Below are positions 1-11,352 of a DNA stretch of 46,267 bases, one piece after another (position 1 is the first letter of the stretch; each line of letters opens with the position of its first letter). The position numbers and the translations under genes are program-made. Below the pieces are notes generated by a model, which worked only from the letters and a program-made list of their open reading frames with translations, did not search any database and had not been told where the DNA came from. This stretch comes from Clostridium polyendosporum (GTDB taxonomy: Bacteria > Bacillota > Clostridia > Clostridiales > Clostridiaceae): contig NZ_BOPZ01000021.1 in NCBI RefSeq assembly GCF_018332455.1, forward strand, positions 20,148 to 66,414, written 5' to 3'.

Positions 1-1739
1 CTGATGTGGATAATATTCTAGAAGCTAAAGAAAAAATAAATAATCTACCTAAAGATACTGTTATTTATTTTAGTAAAACATTTAAGGATGATAAAGGTCA
101 AGACATCTCTATTCAGAAAAGTACAGATTTTCTATTTAAAGATATTAACATACCTGTTTATTCTAAATACTACATACAACTTAACAGAGAAAGTGTTGGG
201 GGAATGGTTACAAATGGTACTGATTTAGGAAAAGAAGTAGCTCAATTAGCTTTAAGAGTATTAGATGGTGAGAAACCCTCGGATATTCCTGTTACTGAAG
301 ATTCGGCTCATAAATATGTATTTAATTATAATAAGCTAAAACAATTTCATATTGACTTAAAAGCTTTACCTAAAGGGTCAGAGATAGTCAATCAACCTTC
401 TAAATTTTATAATATATCTAAAACACAAGTTTTGTATTTAATAACTGGTATTATATTTATTATTATATTAGCACTAGCTTTTGTCATTGCGAATATATAT
501 AGACGTAAACTGGCAGAAAGATTATTATTTGATAGTGAGAGTGTGTTATATACAGTAATGGATTCTACTCCTAATATAATCTACTTTAAAAGTCCTGAGG
601 GTAAGTTTCTTAAGGCAAATAATACATTTTTAAGTTTATTAAACATTGATGAAAAAGATTTTAAAAACAAAAATGTAGATGAGTTAACCAATTCATCAGT
701 TGATGAAAAGTATGTACTAGAAAATTGGATGAATCAAGATGAAGAAGCATGGAACACAGGCACTATGTATAGAAGTGAAGAAGTTATACCAGATAAAAAA
801 GAGAATATTGATAGATTTTATGATACATTAAGAATACCTTTATTTAATGATGATGGAACCCGTAGAGGATTAGTTTTATTTGGACTTGATATTACAGATC
901 ATAAGAACAATGAAGAAAATTCAAAGCTTATTCAAGAAATGATGCATTATGATAAGTTAAAAACTAATTTCTTCTCTAATATTTCTCATGAACTGAGAAC
1001 ACCATTAAATTTAATTTTTAGTGCTCTTCAAATTATAGAATTGAAAACTAGTGCATTTAACGAAGAACAGAAAAGTGTAGAAAAGTATATAAGTATAATG
1101 AGACAAAACTGCTATAGACTTCTTAGAATCATAGGTAATCTTATTGACATAACAAAAATTGATGCTGGACATTTTTTTACTCAGCTTTCGAATAAGGATA
1201 TAGTAAATGTAGTAGAAAATATTGTATTATCAGTTGTTGATTATGTTGAAAGTAAAGGTATTTCTATTACCTTTGATACAGAAATAGAAGAAAAAATTAT
1301 GGCTTTTGATGCAGATGCCATGGAAAGAATCATACTTAATCTATTATCAAACTCTATAAAATTTACCCCTAGTGGTGGAAGTATAGAAGTTAATATATAT
1401 GATAATACTAATAGTATAGTTATATCTGTTAAAGATACTGGAGTAGGAATACCTGTTGAGAAGCAACCTTCAATATTTGAAAAATTCGTTCAAGTGGACA
1501 AGTCTTTATCTAGAAATAGAGAAGGAAGTGGAATAGGTCTTTCATTAGTTAAGGAATTAGTAGTAATCCATAATGGAACTATTGAATTAGAAAGTATTCC
1601 AGGTAAAGGAAGCGAGTTTAGAATAGAGATTCCTGTAACATTGGTACATGACGATGAGAACTCTACTGAGTTTAACATCTATACAAGTGAAAATAAGGTA
1701 GAAAGAATTAAAATAGAGTTTTCTGATATATATAATTAG
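1..1739 (+). CDS. Hybrid sensor: substrate-binding-like domain, TM, PAS, histidine kinase (5' truncated)
   Basis: This is a membrane sensor histidine kinase whose beginning lies outside the window. The reading frame is open from base 3, so the GTG at 6 is not a credible start. Numbering from that GTG, residues 1-115 look like the C-terminal lobe of the ABC substrate-binding-like family PF04392 (VGGMVTNGTDLG, then GEKPSDIPV). One transmembrane segment follows (about 141-164), then a PAS domain (about 176-300), a HisKA dimerisation domain with phospho-acceptor His328 in NISHELRTP, and an HATPase domain with NLLSNSIKF, DTGVGIP and GSGIGLSL. An extracytoplasmic ligand therefore probably controls autophosphorylation. 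No response regulator is visible downstream, so its partner is presumably upstream or elsewhere. The gene ends against a shared terminator with the convergent gene at 1846-2490. Confidence 0.88.
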   Translation, partial: DVDNILEAKEKINNLPKDTVIYFSKTFKDDKGQDISIQKSTDFLFKDINIPVYSKYYIQLNRESVGGMVTNGTDLGKEVAQLALRVLDGEKPSDIPVTEDSAHKYVFNYNKLKQFHIDLKALPKGSEIVNQPSKFYNISKTQVLYLITGIIFIIILALAFVIANIYRRKLAERLLFDSESVLYTVMDSTPNIIYFKSPEGKFLKANNTFLSLLNIDEKDFKNKNVDELTNSSVDEKYVLENWMNQDEEAWNTGTMYRSEEVIPDKKENIDRFYDTLRIPLFNDDGTRRGLVLFGLDITDHKNNEENSKLIQEMMHYDKLKTNFFSNISHELRTPLNLIFSALQIIELKTSAFNEEQKSVEKYISIMRQNCYRLLRIIGNLIDITKIDAGHFFTQLSNKDIVNVVENIVLSVVDYVESKGISITFDTEIEEKIMAFDADAMERIILNLLSNSIKFTPSGGSIEVNIYDNTNSIVISVKDTGVGIPVEKQPSIFEKFVQVDKSLSRNREGSGIGLSLVKELVVIHNGTIELESIPGKGSEFRIEIPVTLVHDDENSTEFNIYTSENKVERIKIEFSDIYN

Positions 1740-1806
1740 GAAAGTGAAGATATCATATTGCTAAGTTTATTATTTTTTAATATTTTTTAAAAGTGACTTA
1801 AAAGCT

Positions 1807-1839
1807 ATGAGGTATATCCTAACTTGGAATATACCTCAT
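1807..1839. terminator. Bidirectional terminator between convergent genes
   Basis: An 11-bp inverted repeat (ATGAGGTATAT / ATATACCTCAT) lies between the stop codons of the histidine kinase and the kinase-like gene. It is flanked by T-rich sequence on one side and A-rich sequence on the other, so it can serve both strands. Confidence 0.7.
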
Positions 1840-1845
1840 TAAGTT

Positions 1846-2490
1846 TTACTTAAGTATAATTTTAAACAATCGGTAACTCCGCCTAATTATGTTTAAAAAA
1901 AACTCAGGGATAGTAGGATGAGATTTATAAAAAAACGGAAGATATATTTTGTAATATGCCTTCTTAAAGTCCTCCCATAGAGAACAATTTTCTATCTTAG
2001 TAAAATCGGAAATATCAACAACTACACCTCTGCCTTTAACTATCATTACATTCTTAGCATGTACATCATGAGGATGTAATCCTAAACTTCTTGCATATTT
2101 AAGAGCTTCATCGATATCATTAATAACCTGTTCTGGAATCTGTATACCTTTATTGATGCAGGAGTATAATGTTTCCCCTTTAAATCTTTTAAGTATTAAG
2201 TAGTTTTCAGTGTGATAGAAGCATTCAGAAAAGGATGGATGCTTTTTTATTATGTTGTATACTTCAACTTCTTCCTTAATACCTGGTCTTCCTGGTGCAT
2301 ATAGCTTCACAACATACTCTGGAAAATCAGGATGGGTTAGTCCAGCAGCATAATTGCCAACTCCAAGCAGTATCCATGGTTTGGGTATATGATTTACGAT
2401 GATTGGATTAAAGGGGTTTACACTTTCTATATCTATATTAGGTAAAAGGTTATTATCTATATAATCAATTAGATTAGTTATATCATTCAT
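1846..2490 (-). CDS. Small protein-kinase-like protein (YrzF-type)
   Basis: This 214-residue protein has the core marks of an atypical bacterial Ser/Thr protein kinase fold. There is a VVKLY lysine (about residue 62) in the ATP site, a HDVHAKN catalytic loop (141-147, Asp142 and Asn147), and VVDISDF in the place of the metal-binding DFG segment (Asp159). It lacks transmembrane and sensor regions and is shorter than Hanks-type kinases, which fits the YrzF-like group of Firmicutes. The start is supported by GGAGATG seven to twelve bases upstream of the ATG. It is a single gene convergent with the histidine kinase and divergent from the beta-glucoside regulator. Its substrate is unknown, and activity on a small molecule rather than protein is possible. 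Confidence 0.7.
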   Translation of the reverse strand: MNDITNLIDYIDNNLLPNIDIESVNPFNPIIVNHIPKPWILLGVGNYAAGLTHPDFPEYVVKLYAPGRPGIKEEVEVYNIIKKHPSFSECFYHTENYLILKRFKGETLYSCINKGIQIPEQVINDIDEALKYARSLGLHPHDVHAKNVMIVKGRGVVVDISDFTKIENCSLWEDFKKAYYKIYLPFFYKSHPTIPEFFLNIIRRSYRLFKIILK

Positions 2491-2622
2491 ACTAGCATCT
2501 CCTATTTTCCATTAACGTAGCTATTTTTATTATACGTATTTGCATATTAAAATGAAATACTTAGAAAGTGAAAGGATGAAGAAACTACTATATAATATTT
2601 AGTGAAAATCTAAATATTAATA

Positions 2623-2651
2623 TTGACAACCTTTACAGTCCATGGTATTAT
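2623..2651 (+). promoter_or_regulatory. SigA-type promoter of the beta-glucoside antiterminator leader
   Basis: A consensus -35 TTGACA (2623-2628) is followed after exactly 17 bases by TATTAT (2646-2651). The predicted transcript begins about 25 bases before the first RAT element. No good catabolite-repression (cre) box was found nearby. Confidence 0.75.
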
Positions 2652-2682
2652 TAATTCATGGAAATTGAATAACGTTTTAATA

Positions 2683-2711
2683 GGATTGTGACTGGTTAAG
2701 CAGGCAAGACC
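2683..2711 (+). promoter_or_regulatory. RAT element 1 (LicT/BglG RNA-antiterminator site)
   Basis: The 29-nt sequence begins GGATTGTGACTGG and ends GCAGGCAAGACC, matching the ribonucleic antiterminator sites bound by BglG/LicT CAT domains. Its last bases overlap the 5' arm of a hairpin (2709-2776), so folding of the RAT and the terminator are mutually exclusive. It would control the antiterminator gene itself. Confidence 0.88.
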
Positions 2712-2776
2712 TAGATTAATATGAAATTTACTTATAAATTATTTATAAGTGTTTGATATTAGTTTGGGTTTTTTTG
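2709..2776 (+). terminator. Leader terminator overlapping RAT 1
   Basis: The arms CCTAGATTAATAT and ATATTAGTTTGGG pair throughout if G-U wobbles are allowed, with an inner hairpin (ACTTATAA / TTTATAAGT) and a following run of seven T. It is the conditional terminator of the LicT-type switch. Confidence 0.8.
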
Positions 2777-2871
2777 TTATATAATTTTAAAGCTCTATTA
2801 ATTACTAACAATAAAATATAATATTATTTACTATATATACAAAATATAATTGTTTTAAGATGGTGATTAAG

Positions 2872-3713
2872 ATGAAGATAAAAAGGGTATTAAATAATAA
2901 TGCTGTTACTGTAATGAACAACAATAATGAGGAAATAGTAGTAATGGGACTAGGCATAGCTTTTAAAAAAAAATCTGGGGATGAGCTAGAGGATGAAAAA
3001 ATTGAAAGGATCTTTACTTTAGAGAACAAGGAAATATCTGAAAAATTAAAAGAGCTTATCAGTGAAATTCCTATAAAATATGTAGAAGTTTCTGAAGAAA
3101 TAATAAAGTATGCAGAAGGGCATATAAAAAAAAGTTAAATCAAAATATATATTTAACACTTACAGATCATATTGATTTTGCTTTGACTAGATATAAGCAA
3201 GGGTTAAATGTAAAAAATCCATTGCTTTGGGAGATAAAAAGATTTTATAAAGAAGAATATTCTATTGGAATACAAGCTATAGAGATAATAAAAGATAGAC
3301 TTGGAGTTAATTTACAAGAAGACGAGGCAGCATCTATTGCATTACATATAGTAAATGCACAATTAAATAGTGATATGCCTAATGTTGTAAATATGACAAA
3401 GATTATTCAAGAAATACTTAGTATAATTAGATATTACTTCAGAATAGAATTTGATGAAGAATCTTTAACTTATCACAGATTAGTAACTCATTTAAAGTTT
3501 TTTGCTCAAAGAATGTTAAATAACAAGCTATCTAGAAGTAATGATGATTATTTATATCATATAGTAAAGAAAAAGCATGTTGATGCATATAAGTGTGCAG
3601 AAAAAATAAAAACTCATATAAAGAAGTCTTATGACTTTACAATAACAAATGAAGAAATGACCTATTTAATTATTCATATTCAAAGGGTTGTTAGTAGAGA
3701 GTCAGAGAAATAA
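2872..3713 (+). pseudogene. licT: BglG/LicT-family transcriptional antiterminator, frameshifted
   Basis: The protein begins MKIKRVLNNNAV, the usual start of the CAT RNA-binding domain (about residues 1-55), and continues into PRD1. It stops at 3136-3138 just after an A8 run (3126-3133). Adding one A restores HIKKKLNQNIYL and joins it to the second reading frame (3183-3713), which holds the rest of PRD1 (LTDHIDFAL) and PRD2 with its histidines. Together the pieces make a normal LicT of about 280 residues. The ATG at 2872 is preferred over 2860 because family members start MKI. It lies between two RAT switches and directly upstream of the PTS gene it should control. The break may be real, slippage-prone, or a sequencing error in the homopolymer. 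Confidence 0.88.
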
Positions 3714-3743
3714 AAAATTAATATTGAGCACGTAAATAATTAA

Positions 3744-3772
3744 GGATTGTGACTGGTTTGGCAGGCAAGACC
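3744..3772 (+). promoter_or_regulatory. RAT element 2, before the PTS gene
   Basis: This is a second 29-nt site (GGATTGTGACTGGTTTGG, then CAGGCAAGACC), nearly identical to RAT 1. It ends inside the 5' arm of a very long hairpin. It should gate read-through from the antiterminator gene into the EIIBCA and phospho-beta-glucosidase genes. Confidence 0.9.
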
Positions 3773-3881
3773 TAAATTGTTTACTAAGCACTTCAGTAAT
3801 GAGGTTATTAACTTTTAATTAAATTAAAAGTTAATAGAATACCTTATGGAGTGTTTAGTTTACAGTTTAGGTCTTTATTTT
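3769..3881 (+). terminator. Very long RAT-coupled terminator hairpin
   Basis: The outer arms pair over about 24 positions with few mismatches (AGACCTAAATTGTTTACT near 3769 against AGTTTACAGTTTAGGTCT ending near 3873). An inner perfect repeat sits around 3808-3836 (TTAACTTTTAATT / AATTAAAAGTTAA). A T-rich tail follows. The hairpin spans about 105 nt, far longer than the usual switch terminator. Confidence 0.8.
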
Positions 3882-3996
3882 ATAAATTTTCTTAAAAGTT
3901 AAAAGATATTTCAAATCATAGCTTTTTATGCGGGTTTGATCAATTTATTAAATTAGTAAAAGATTAAAGTTGAAAATTTTAACAAAAAATATCTAA

Positions 3997-5898
<1,902 letters not shown>

Positions 5899-6045
5899 TA
5901 GTATGAAGTTTATAAAGTTCAAGAAGTATTAAATGTAAGAGTGAACCTTACCTAGTGTTTGTTGAATCAATCCAAAAAATAGTGAACTTATGCTGTATTT
6001 GTTGGATTGGGGATGTTAGCAGAAGTTAATTGTTAGATAGACTAA

Positions 6046-7485
<1,440 letters not shown>

Positions 7486-7546
7486 TAAGAATAGTTAGAG
7501 AGATTGAAGTTGTTTATCTTTATATAAATATTTATAAATAGGATAA

Positions 7547-7586
7547 AATCTGAAGAAGCAGTAAATTTTTACTGCTTCTTCAGATT
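7547..7586 (+). terminator. Terminator hairpin after phospho-beta-glucosidase
   Basis: This is a perfect inverted repeat (AATCTGAAGAAGCAGTAAA and its complement) of about 19 bp around a two-base centre. It is the strongest hairpin between the GH1 gene and the opposing GH3 gene. Confidence 0.75.
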
Positions 7587-7594
7587 AGTTACAA

Positions 7595-7615
7595 GAGGCC
7601 GTTGGAGACGGCCTC
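7595..7615. terminator. Short GC-rich hairpin
   Basis: The arms GAGGCCGT / ACGGCCTC close a five-base loop, followed by ATATTTT. It is unusually GC-rich for this window. It could serve as a second terminator, though the T-tract is weak. Confidence 0.45.
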
Positions 7616-7744
7616 ATATTTTAACAAGCTCTCAAGTACATATAATAATCATGTAGTAGATTAACTACAGAACAGTAGGGGATTTAAAAGATAAAAGTAT
7701 GAATGTATTATCAATTAGTAATAGTTTTAAAGCATAAGTTACAG

Positions 7745-10078
7745 TTATTTGGATAAATTTGATATACTTATTTGTGGTGTTAAGACATTCTTTACCTTTT
7801 CAACAATTATATCTTCGTCTATAGTAAATGAAGCCGTTCCTTTAATGTTTTCAGATGAAGCTCCTATCTTTACTTCGTATGTACCTTTTTCTACTACCCA
7901 TGCAGATAGAGTTTCATCAAAAGATGCCATATCTTTTATATCAAGCTCAAATTTAAGAATTTCTTTTTCATCTGGCTGAAGGTCCTTTGTTTTTCTAAAA
8001 GCCTTTAATTCTAATTTTAGTTTTTTAAGTTTTCCTTTTGGTGCAGAGATATAACCTTGCACTGCTTCTTTTCCTGCTACTTTACCGGTATTTTTAACTG
8101 TTGTAAGTATTGTAATCTTATTTTTATCTACATTATCTTTTTTTAATATTACATCACTATACTCAAATGTTGTATAGGATAGACCGTACCCAAATTCATA
8201 AGCTGGTTTTATATTGAAGGTTGTATTGTAGCGGTATCCTACATATATATCTTCTGCATACACTACTTTTGTTGGATTTTGTGGAGGAGTACCTGGAAAA
8301 TTAGCTGCTGAAGATACATTACTGTAGGTCATCGGAAATGTTGTTGCTAGTTTTCCCGATGGATTAACAGCCCCAGATAATATATCAGCAATTGCATAAC
8401 CTGCTTCTTGACCAGGCTGCCATGCTAATAAAATCCCATCTACTTTATCTCTCCAGCTGGCTACTTCAATAGGACCTCCAATGTTAAGAATTACAGCTAC
8501 TTTCTTGCCAGCAGCATGATATCTATTTGAAATCTCTGAGATTATATTTTGCTCTAAATCTGTTAATAGAAAATCTCCTTTTTCATTTTTTCTATCTGCA
8601 AATTCTCCAGAAATTCTTCCAATAACAATTATACCTACATCAGTTCCGCTTACTGCTGTATTAATTTCAGATATTGTAATTGGTCTTTCTGGAATTGGAG
8701 GTATTACTTTTCCTAATAGGCTAACGTAAGGTTTATACTGTTCTTTTTCTCTTAATTGTGATATATAGGCAGAATAGTTGTTTAACAATCCTTGGTGTAA
8801 CTTAAATCCTGTAGCTTGTAATCCATCTGCAATAGATATTATATGTCCTGAATTTACGTCACCGCTTCCAGTTCCACCTTTAATAGTTTCTATTTGAGTA
8901 TTACCAAACAATCCTATTGAAGCACCTTTATTTAATGGTAAAGTAAATCCATCGTTCTTTAGAAGTACCATACCCTCTGTAGCTACCTGACGTGATATTT
9001 GTGCGTTTTTTGCAAGATCAGGTTTGTTTGAATACTTATAACCATTGAAGGTTGGTGTCTTAACTATAATTCTAAGAATGTTTCTTATATTTCTGTCCAG
9101 TACTTTTTCATCAAGTGTACCATTTTTAACAGCAGTTATAATTATATTTGGTTGTTCTATTACATTAGAAGTAAGAGTTCCACCGGGCATTATCAGGTCA
9201 TTTTGAGCCTTCATTTGAGTAACAGGAACAGGGGCTTTTTCAAAAATCCACCAATCTGTCATAACAAAACCCTTAAATCCCCACTCACCTCTTAATATAT
9301 CAGTTAACAGCCCTTTACTTTCAGATGTATAAGTTCCATTGATTTTATTATAGGAACTCATTACTGACCAGGGCTGTGCCTTTTTAACCGCAAATTCAAA
9401 GCCTTTGAGGTAGATTTCTCTTAATGCTCTTTGGGAAACTATCGTATCAATGAAGATTCTGTTTGTTTCCTGGTTATTTGCAGCAAAATGCTTAATCGCT
9501 GCTCCCACACCATTTGATTGAACTCCATCAACCACAGCTGTAGTCATCTCACCTGATACTAATGGATCTTCTGAATAATATTCGAAGTTTCGTCCTCCTA
9601 ATGGATTTCTTTGAATATTTAATGCAGGGGTCAGTAGTATATCTATGCCATATTCTTTTACTTCCTGTCCCATTGCATTGCCTACTGTTTTTGCAGATGT
9701 TGTATTCCATGTAGATGCAATTAAAGTAGAAATCGGGAATGCAGTAGCATAATATTTGTTTGGATCACCTGGTCGTGTGGGAATGATTCTAACTCCTGCA
9801 GGACCATCTACAACTATTATTGATGGTATTCCTAAACGGGGAATAGCATAAGTGGCTCCTGCAGCACCAGGTACTCGGGAAACATCCATACCAGTTCCAA
9901 CAACGAAATGAGCTTTTTCTTCTAATGTCATTGCTGAAATTACTGAATCAATTGAGGCTTCATCCACTAATTTTGGAGTTTCAGCTGAGTTTTTTTTTGC
10001 TGCATATGATATTGTAGATGAGGAAAATATCATAGTAGATACTAAAACAAGAGGTAAAATCAACTTAAGTTTTTTCAT
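7745..10078 (-). CDS. Exported beta-glucosidase, GH3
   Basis: This 777-residue protein starts with a Sec signal peptide (MKK, a hydrophobic core, then SYAA at about 24-27). The GH3 N-terminal barrel follows with GGRNFEYYSEDP (161-172), KHFAAN (196-201) and the nucleophile Asp275 in FVMTDWW. A GH3 C-terminal sandwich domain comes next, and a fibronectin III-like domain (about 660-755). It would release glucose from beta-glucosides or cello-oligosaccharides outside the cell or at its surface. No LPXTG or cell-wall repeat is seen. AAGGAGAACTACTT precedes the ATG. It faces the PTS/GH1 operon but is transcribed separately. Confidence 0.92.
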   Translation of the reverse strand: MKKLKLILPLVLVSTMIFSSSTISYAAKKNSAETPKLVDEASIDSVISAMTLEEKAHFVVGTGMDVSRVPGAAGATYAIPRLGIPSIIVVDGPAGVRIIPTRPGDPNKYYATAFPISTLIASTWNTTSAKTVGNAMGQEVKEYGIDILLTPALNIQRNPLGGRNFEYYSEDPLVSGEMTTAVVDGVQSNGVGAAIKHFAANNQETNRIFIDTIVSQRALREIYLKGFEFAVKKAQPWSVMSSYNKINGTYTSESKGLLTDILRGEWGFKGFVMTDWWIFEKAPVPVTQMKAQNDLIMPGGTLTSNVIEQPNIIITAVKNGTLDEKVLDRNIRNILRIIVKTPTFNGYKYSNKPDLAKNAQISRQVATEGMVLLKNDGFTLPLNKGASIGLFGNTQIETIKGGTGSGDVNSGHIISIADGLQATGFKLHQGLLNNYSAYISQLREKEQYKPYVSLLGKVIPPIPERPITISEINTAVSGTDVGIIVIGRISGEFADRKNEKGDFLLTDLEQNIISEISNRYHAAGKKVAVILNIGGPIEVASWRDKVDGILLAWQPGQEAGYAIADILSGAVNPSGKLATTFPMTYSNVSSAANFPGTPPQNPTKVVYAEDIYVGYRYNTTFNIKPAYEFGYGLSYTTFEYSDVILKKDNVDKNKITILTTVKNTGKVAGKEAVQGYISAPKGKLKKLKLELKAFRKTKDLQPDEKEILKFELDIKDMASFDETLSAWVVEKGTYEVKIGASSENIKGTASFTIDEDIIVEKVKNVLTPQISISNLSK

Positions 10079-10340
10079 AAGTAGTTCTCCTTGAATATAA
10101 GATAATTAATAAAATATTGCTTAAGTGTTAATATTTTTTCTTAGATTTATTTTAGCTATACCTAAGATTTAATCATCTAATATGAAATAATTTTAATTAG
10201 ATTGAGTATATTTTATTGCAGCTTCTTTTATTGCTATTGAAAGTATATATAAAGTAATATATTTATTTTTAGTATTAAAATTAAAAGGTATATTAAAAGT
10301 TTTGTATAATAATATCAGTATGATTAAGGGGGATTTTTAT

Positions 10341-10847
10341 ATGAATGATAATATTGTATACGATGGTTGGCTTAGAGTGTATAAGCGAAAAGTTAAGAAT
10401 AAAACATATGATATACTTAGTGATTATGATGCCGTATCAGCAATAGTAGTAAATGAGTATAATGATATTTTGCTGGTAAAACAGTTTAGGCCTGCACTTA
10501 TGGAAGAAACAGTTGAAATCCCTGCAGGAACAATTGATAAAAAAGATGAAAGCACTAGTGTATGTATTACTAGGGAACTTAAGGAAGAAACAGGTGTTAA
10601 TATTAAGCCTGAAGATTTAAAGCTTGTAGGTTCTTATAAACCAATGGTAGGTTTTAGTAACAGCCTGATGAAAGTTTATTTTGTGAAAATTCTTAAAAGT
10701 GACTTGAAATTTAGTAAGGTAAAAGATGAAGATGTTTATGAAGTATTTTGGATGAGTTTTAACGAATTAGAACAAAAAATTTCTGAAGGAAAAATACTAG
10801 ATATAAAAACAATTTTTGCATACTACTACATTAAAACACATTTATGA
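10341..10847 (+). CDS. Nudix hydrolase, ADP-ribose pyrophosphatase-like
   Basis: The protein of 168 residues carries a complete Nudix box, beginning GTIDKKDES and ending RELKEETGV, in the G-x5-E-x7-REUxEExGU pattern. The conserved EIPAGTID lead-in and a downstream proline-containing loop are typical of ADP-ribose pyrophosphatases (NudF/YqkG). It probably cleaves ADP-ribose to AMP and ribose-5-phosphate. The ATG at 10341 follows AAGGGGGATTTTTAT. An upstream ATG at 10302 lies over promoter-like TATAAT sequence and was not used. It is a single gene between the GH3 gene and the decayed SASP copy. Confidence 0.85.
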   Translation: MNDNIVYDGWLRVYKRKVKNKTYDILSDYDAVSAIVVNEYNDILLVKQFRPALMEETVEIPAGTIDKKDESTSVCITRELKEETGVNIKPEDLKLVGSYKPMVGFSNSLMKVYFVKILKSDLKFSKVKDEDVYEVFWMSFNELEQKISEGKILDIKTIFAYYYIKTHL

Positions 10848-10932
10848 TAATAATACTCGCTATAGTAACTTTATTTATTATTATGGTTAAGCTTTTGATA
10901 ATTCGAACGGTTTAAAAATGTATATTGAGTTA

Positions 10933-11060
10933 TAGATTAAGACTGCAAGAGAAGCAGATTCATAGGTGGAAACATAGTTAACAAAATGGTAGAAAATTAT
11001 AAACAAGAGTTAAAATAAAATATTAACAAGAAGCTCTAGAGTTATTCTAGGGTTTCTTTA
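10933..11060 (+). pseudogene. Decayed 3' end of an alpha/beta SASP gene with its terminator
   Basis: Bases 10933-11017 align with the last 85 bases of the intact SASP gene at 15144-15341. Reading from ATA GGT GGA AAC gives IGGNIVNKMVENYKQELK and then a stop, against IGGNMVKKMVESYEQGLK in the intact protein. One base is missing near 10956 (GCAGA for GCTGGA), which breaks the frame, and no 5' portion is recognisable. The downstream terminator (AGCTCTAGA arm near 11032) is also a worn copy of the intact gene's terminator. It is therefore an old duplicate that includes the 3' flank. Confidence 0.85.
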
Positions 11061-11161
11061 TTGTGTAGGAAAGTATAGAATTTTTAATGCATTTTATAGT
11101 GCTTAAAGCATGAAATCACTAGGGGTAAGTAGATCTGTAAAAAATATCAAGTGGTTATAAA

Positions 11162-11217
11162 CTAATTTCTGAAGAAATCAGGGTGAAGTCACCTTTCTCC
11201 TAGGTGGAATTAGTTGT
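11162..11217 (+). other. Structured segment resembling an IS200/IS605 right end
   Basis: There are two adjacent hairpins: CTAATTTCT / AGAAATCAG (11162-11181), and GTGAAGTCACC leading into CACCT / AGGTG, followed by GGAATTAGTTG. The layout 'GAAG-stem-loop-stem-nnTTAGTTG' recalls IS200/IS605 right ends and the omega-RNA tails of TnpB. No tnpA or tnpB remains nearby, so this would be a relic. The identification rests on remembered patterns, not alignment. Confidence 0.35.
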
Positions 11218-11284
11218 CAGGTAACAAATAATGTAAGAAGAAATTATTTGTATCTTGCGAATATTTGAAAAAAAATTAAATATA

Positions 11285-11313
11285 TTGACTTTATTAATTT
11301 ATCGAAGTAGAGT
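11285..11313 (+). promoter_or_regulatory. Candidate promoter of amino acid ABC operon
   Basis: TTGACT (11285-11290), a 17-base spacer and TAGAGT (11308-11313) lie about 40 bases before the start codon of the binding protein. The -10 box is weak, and the nearby TATAAAT could be used instead. Confidence 0.5.
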
Positions 11314-11352
11314 ATTAAGAGTATAAATTATAAGTAAGTGAGGGATGAAAAA

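Noticed and set aside
2663-2680. Possible cre (catabolite-repression) box TTGAATAACGTTTTAAT before RAT 1
   Set aside because: The spacing around the CG core is off by one base from the consensus, and the outer CA is missing.
3183-3713. Second half of licT as an independent PRD-only gene
   Set aside because: Its apparent TTG start has no ribosome site, and the sequence before it, in the same frame, continues the PRD1 domain back to the poly-A run.
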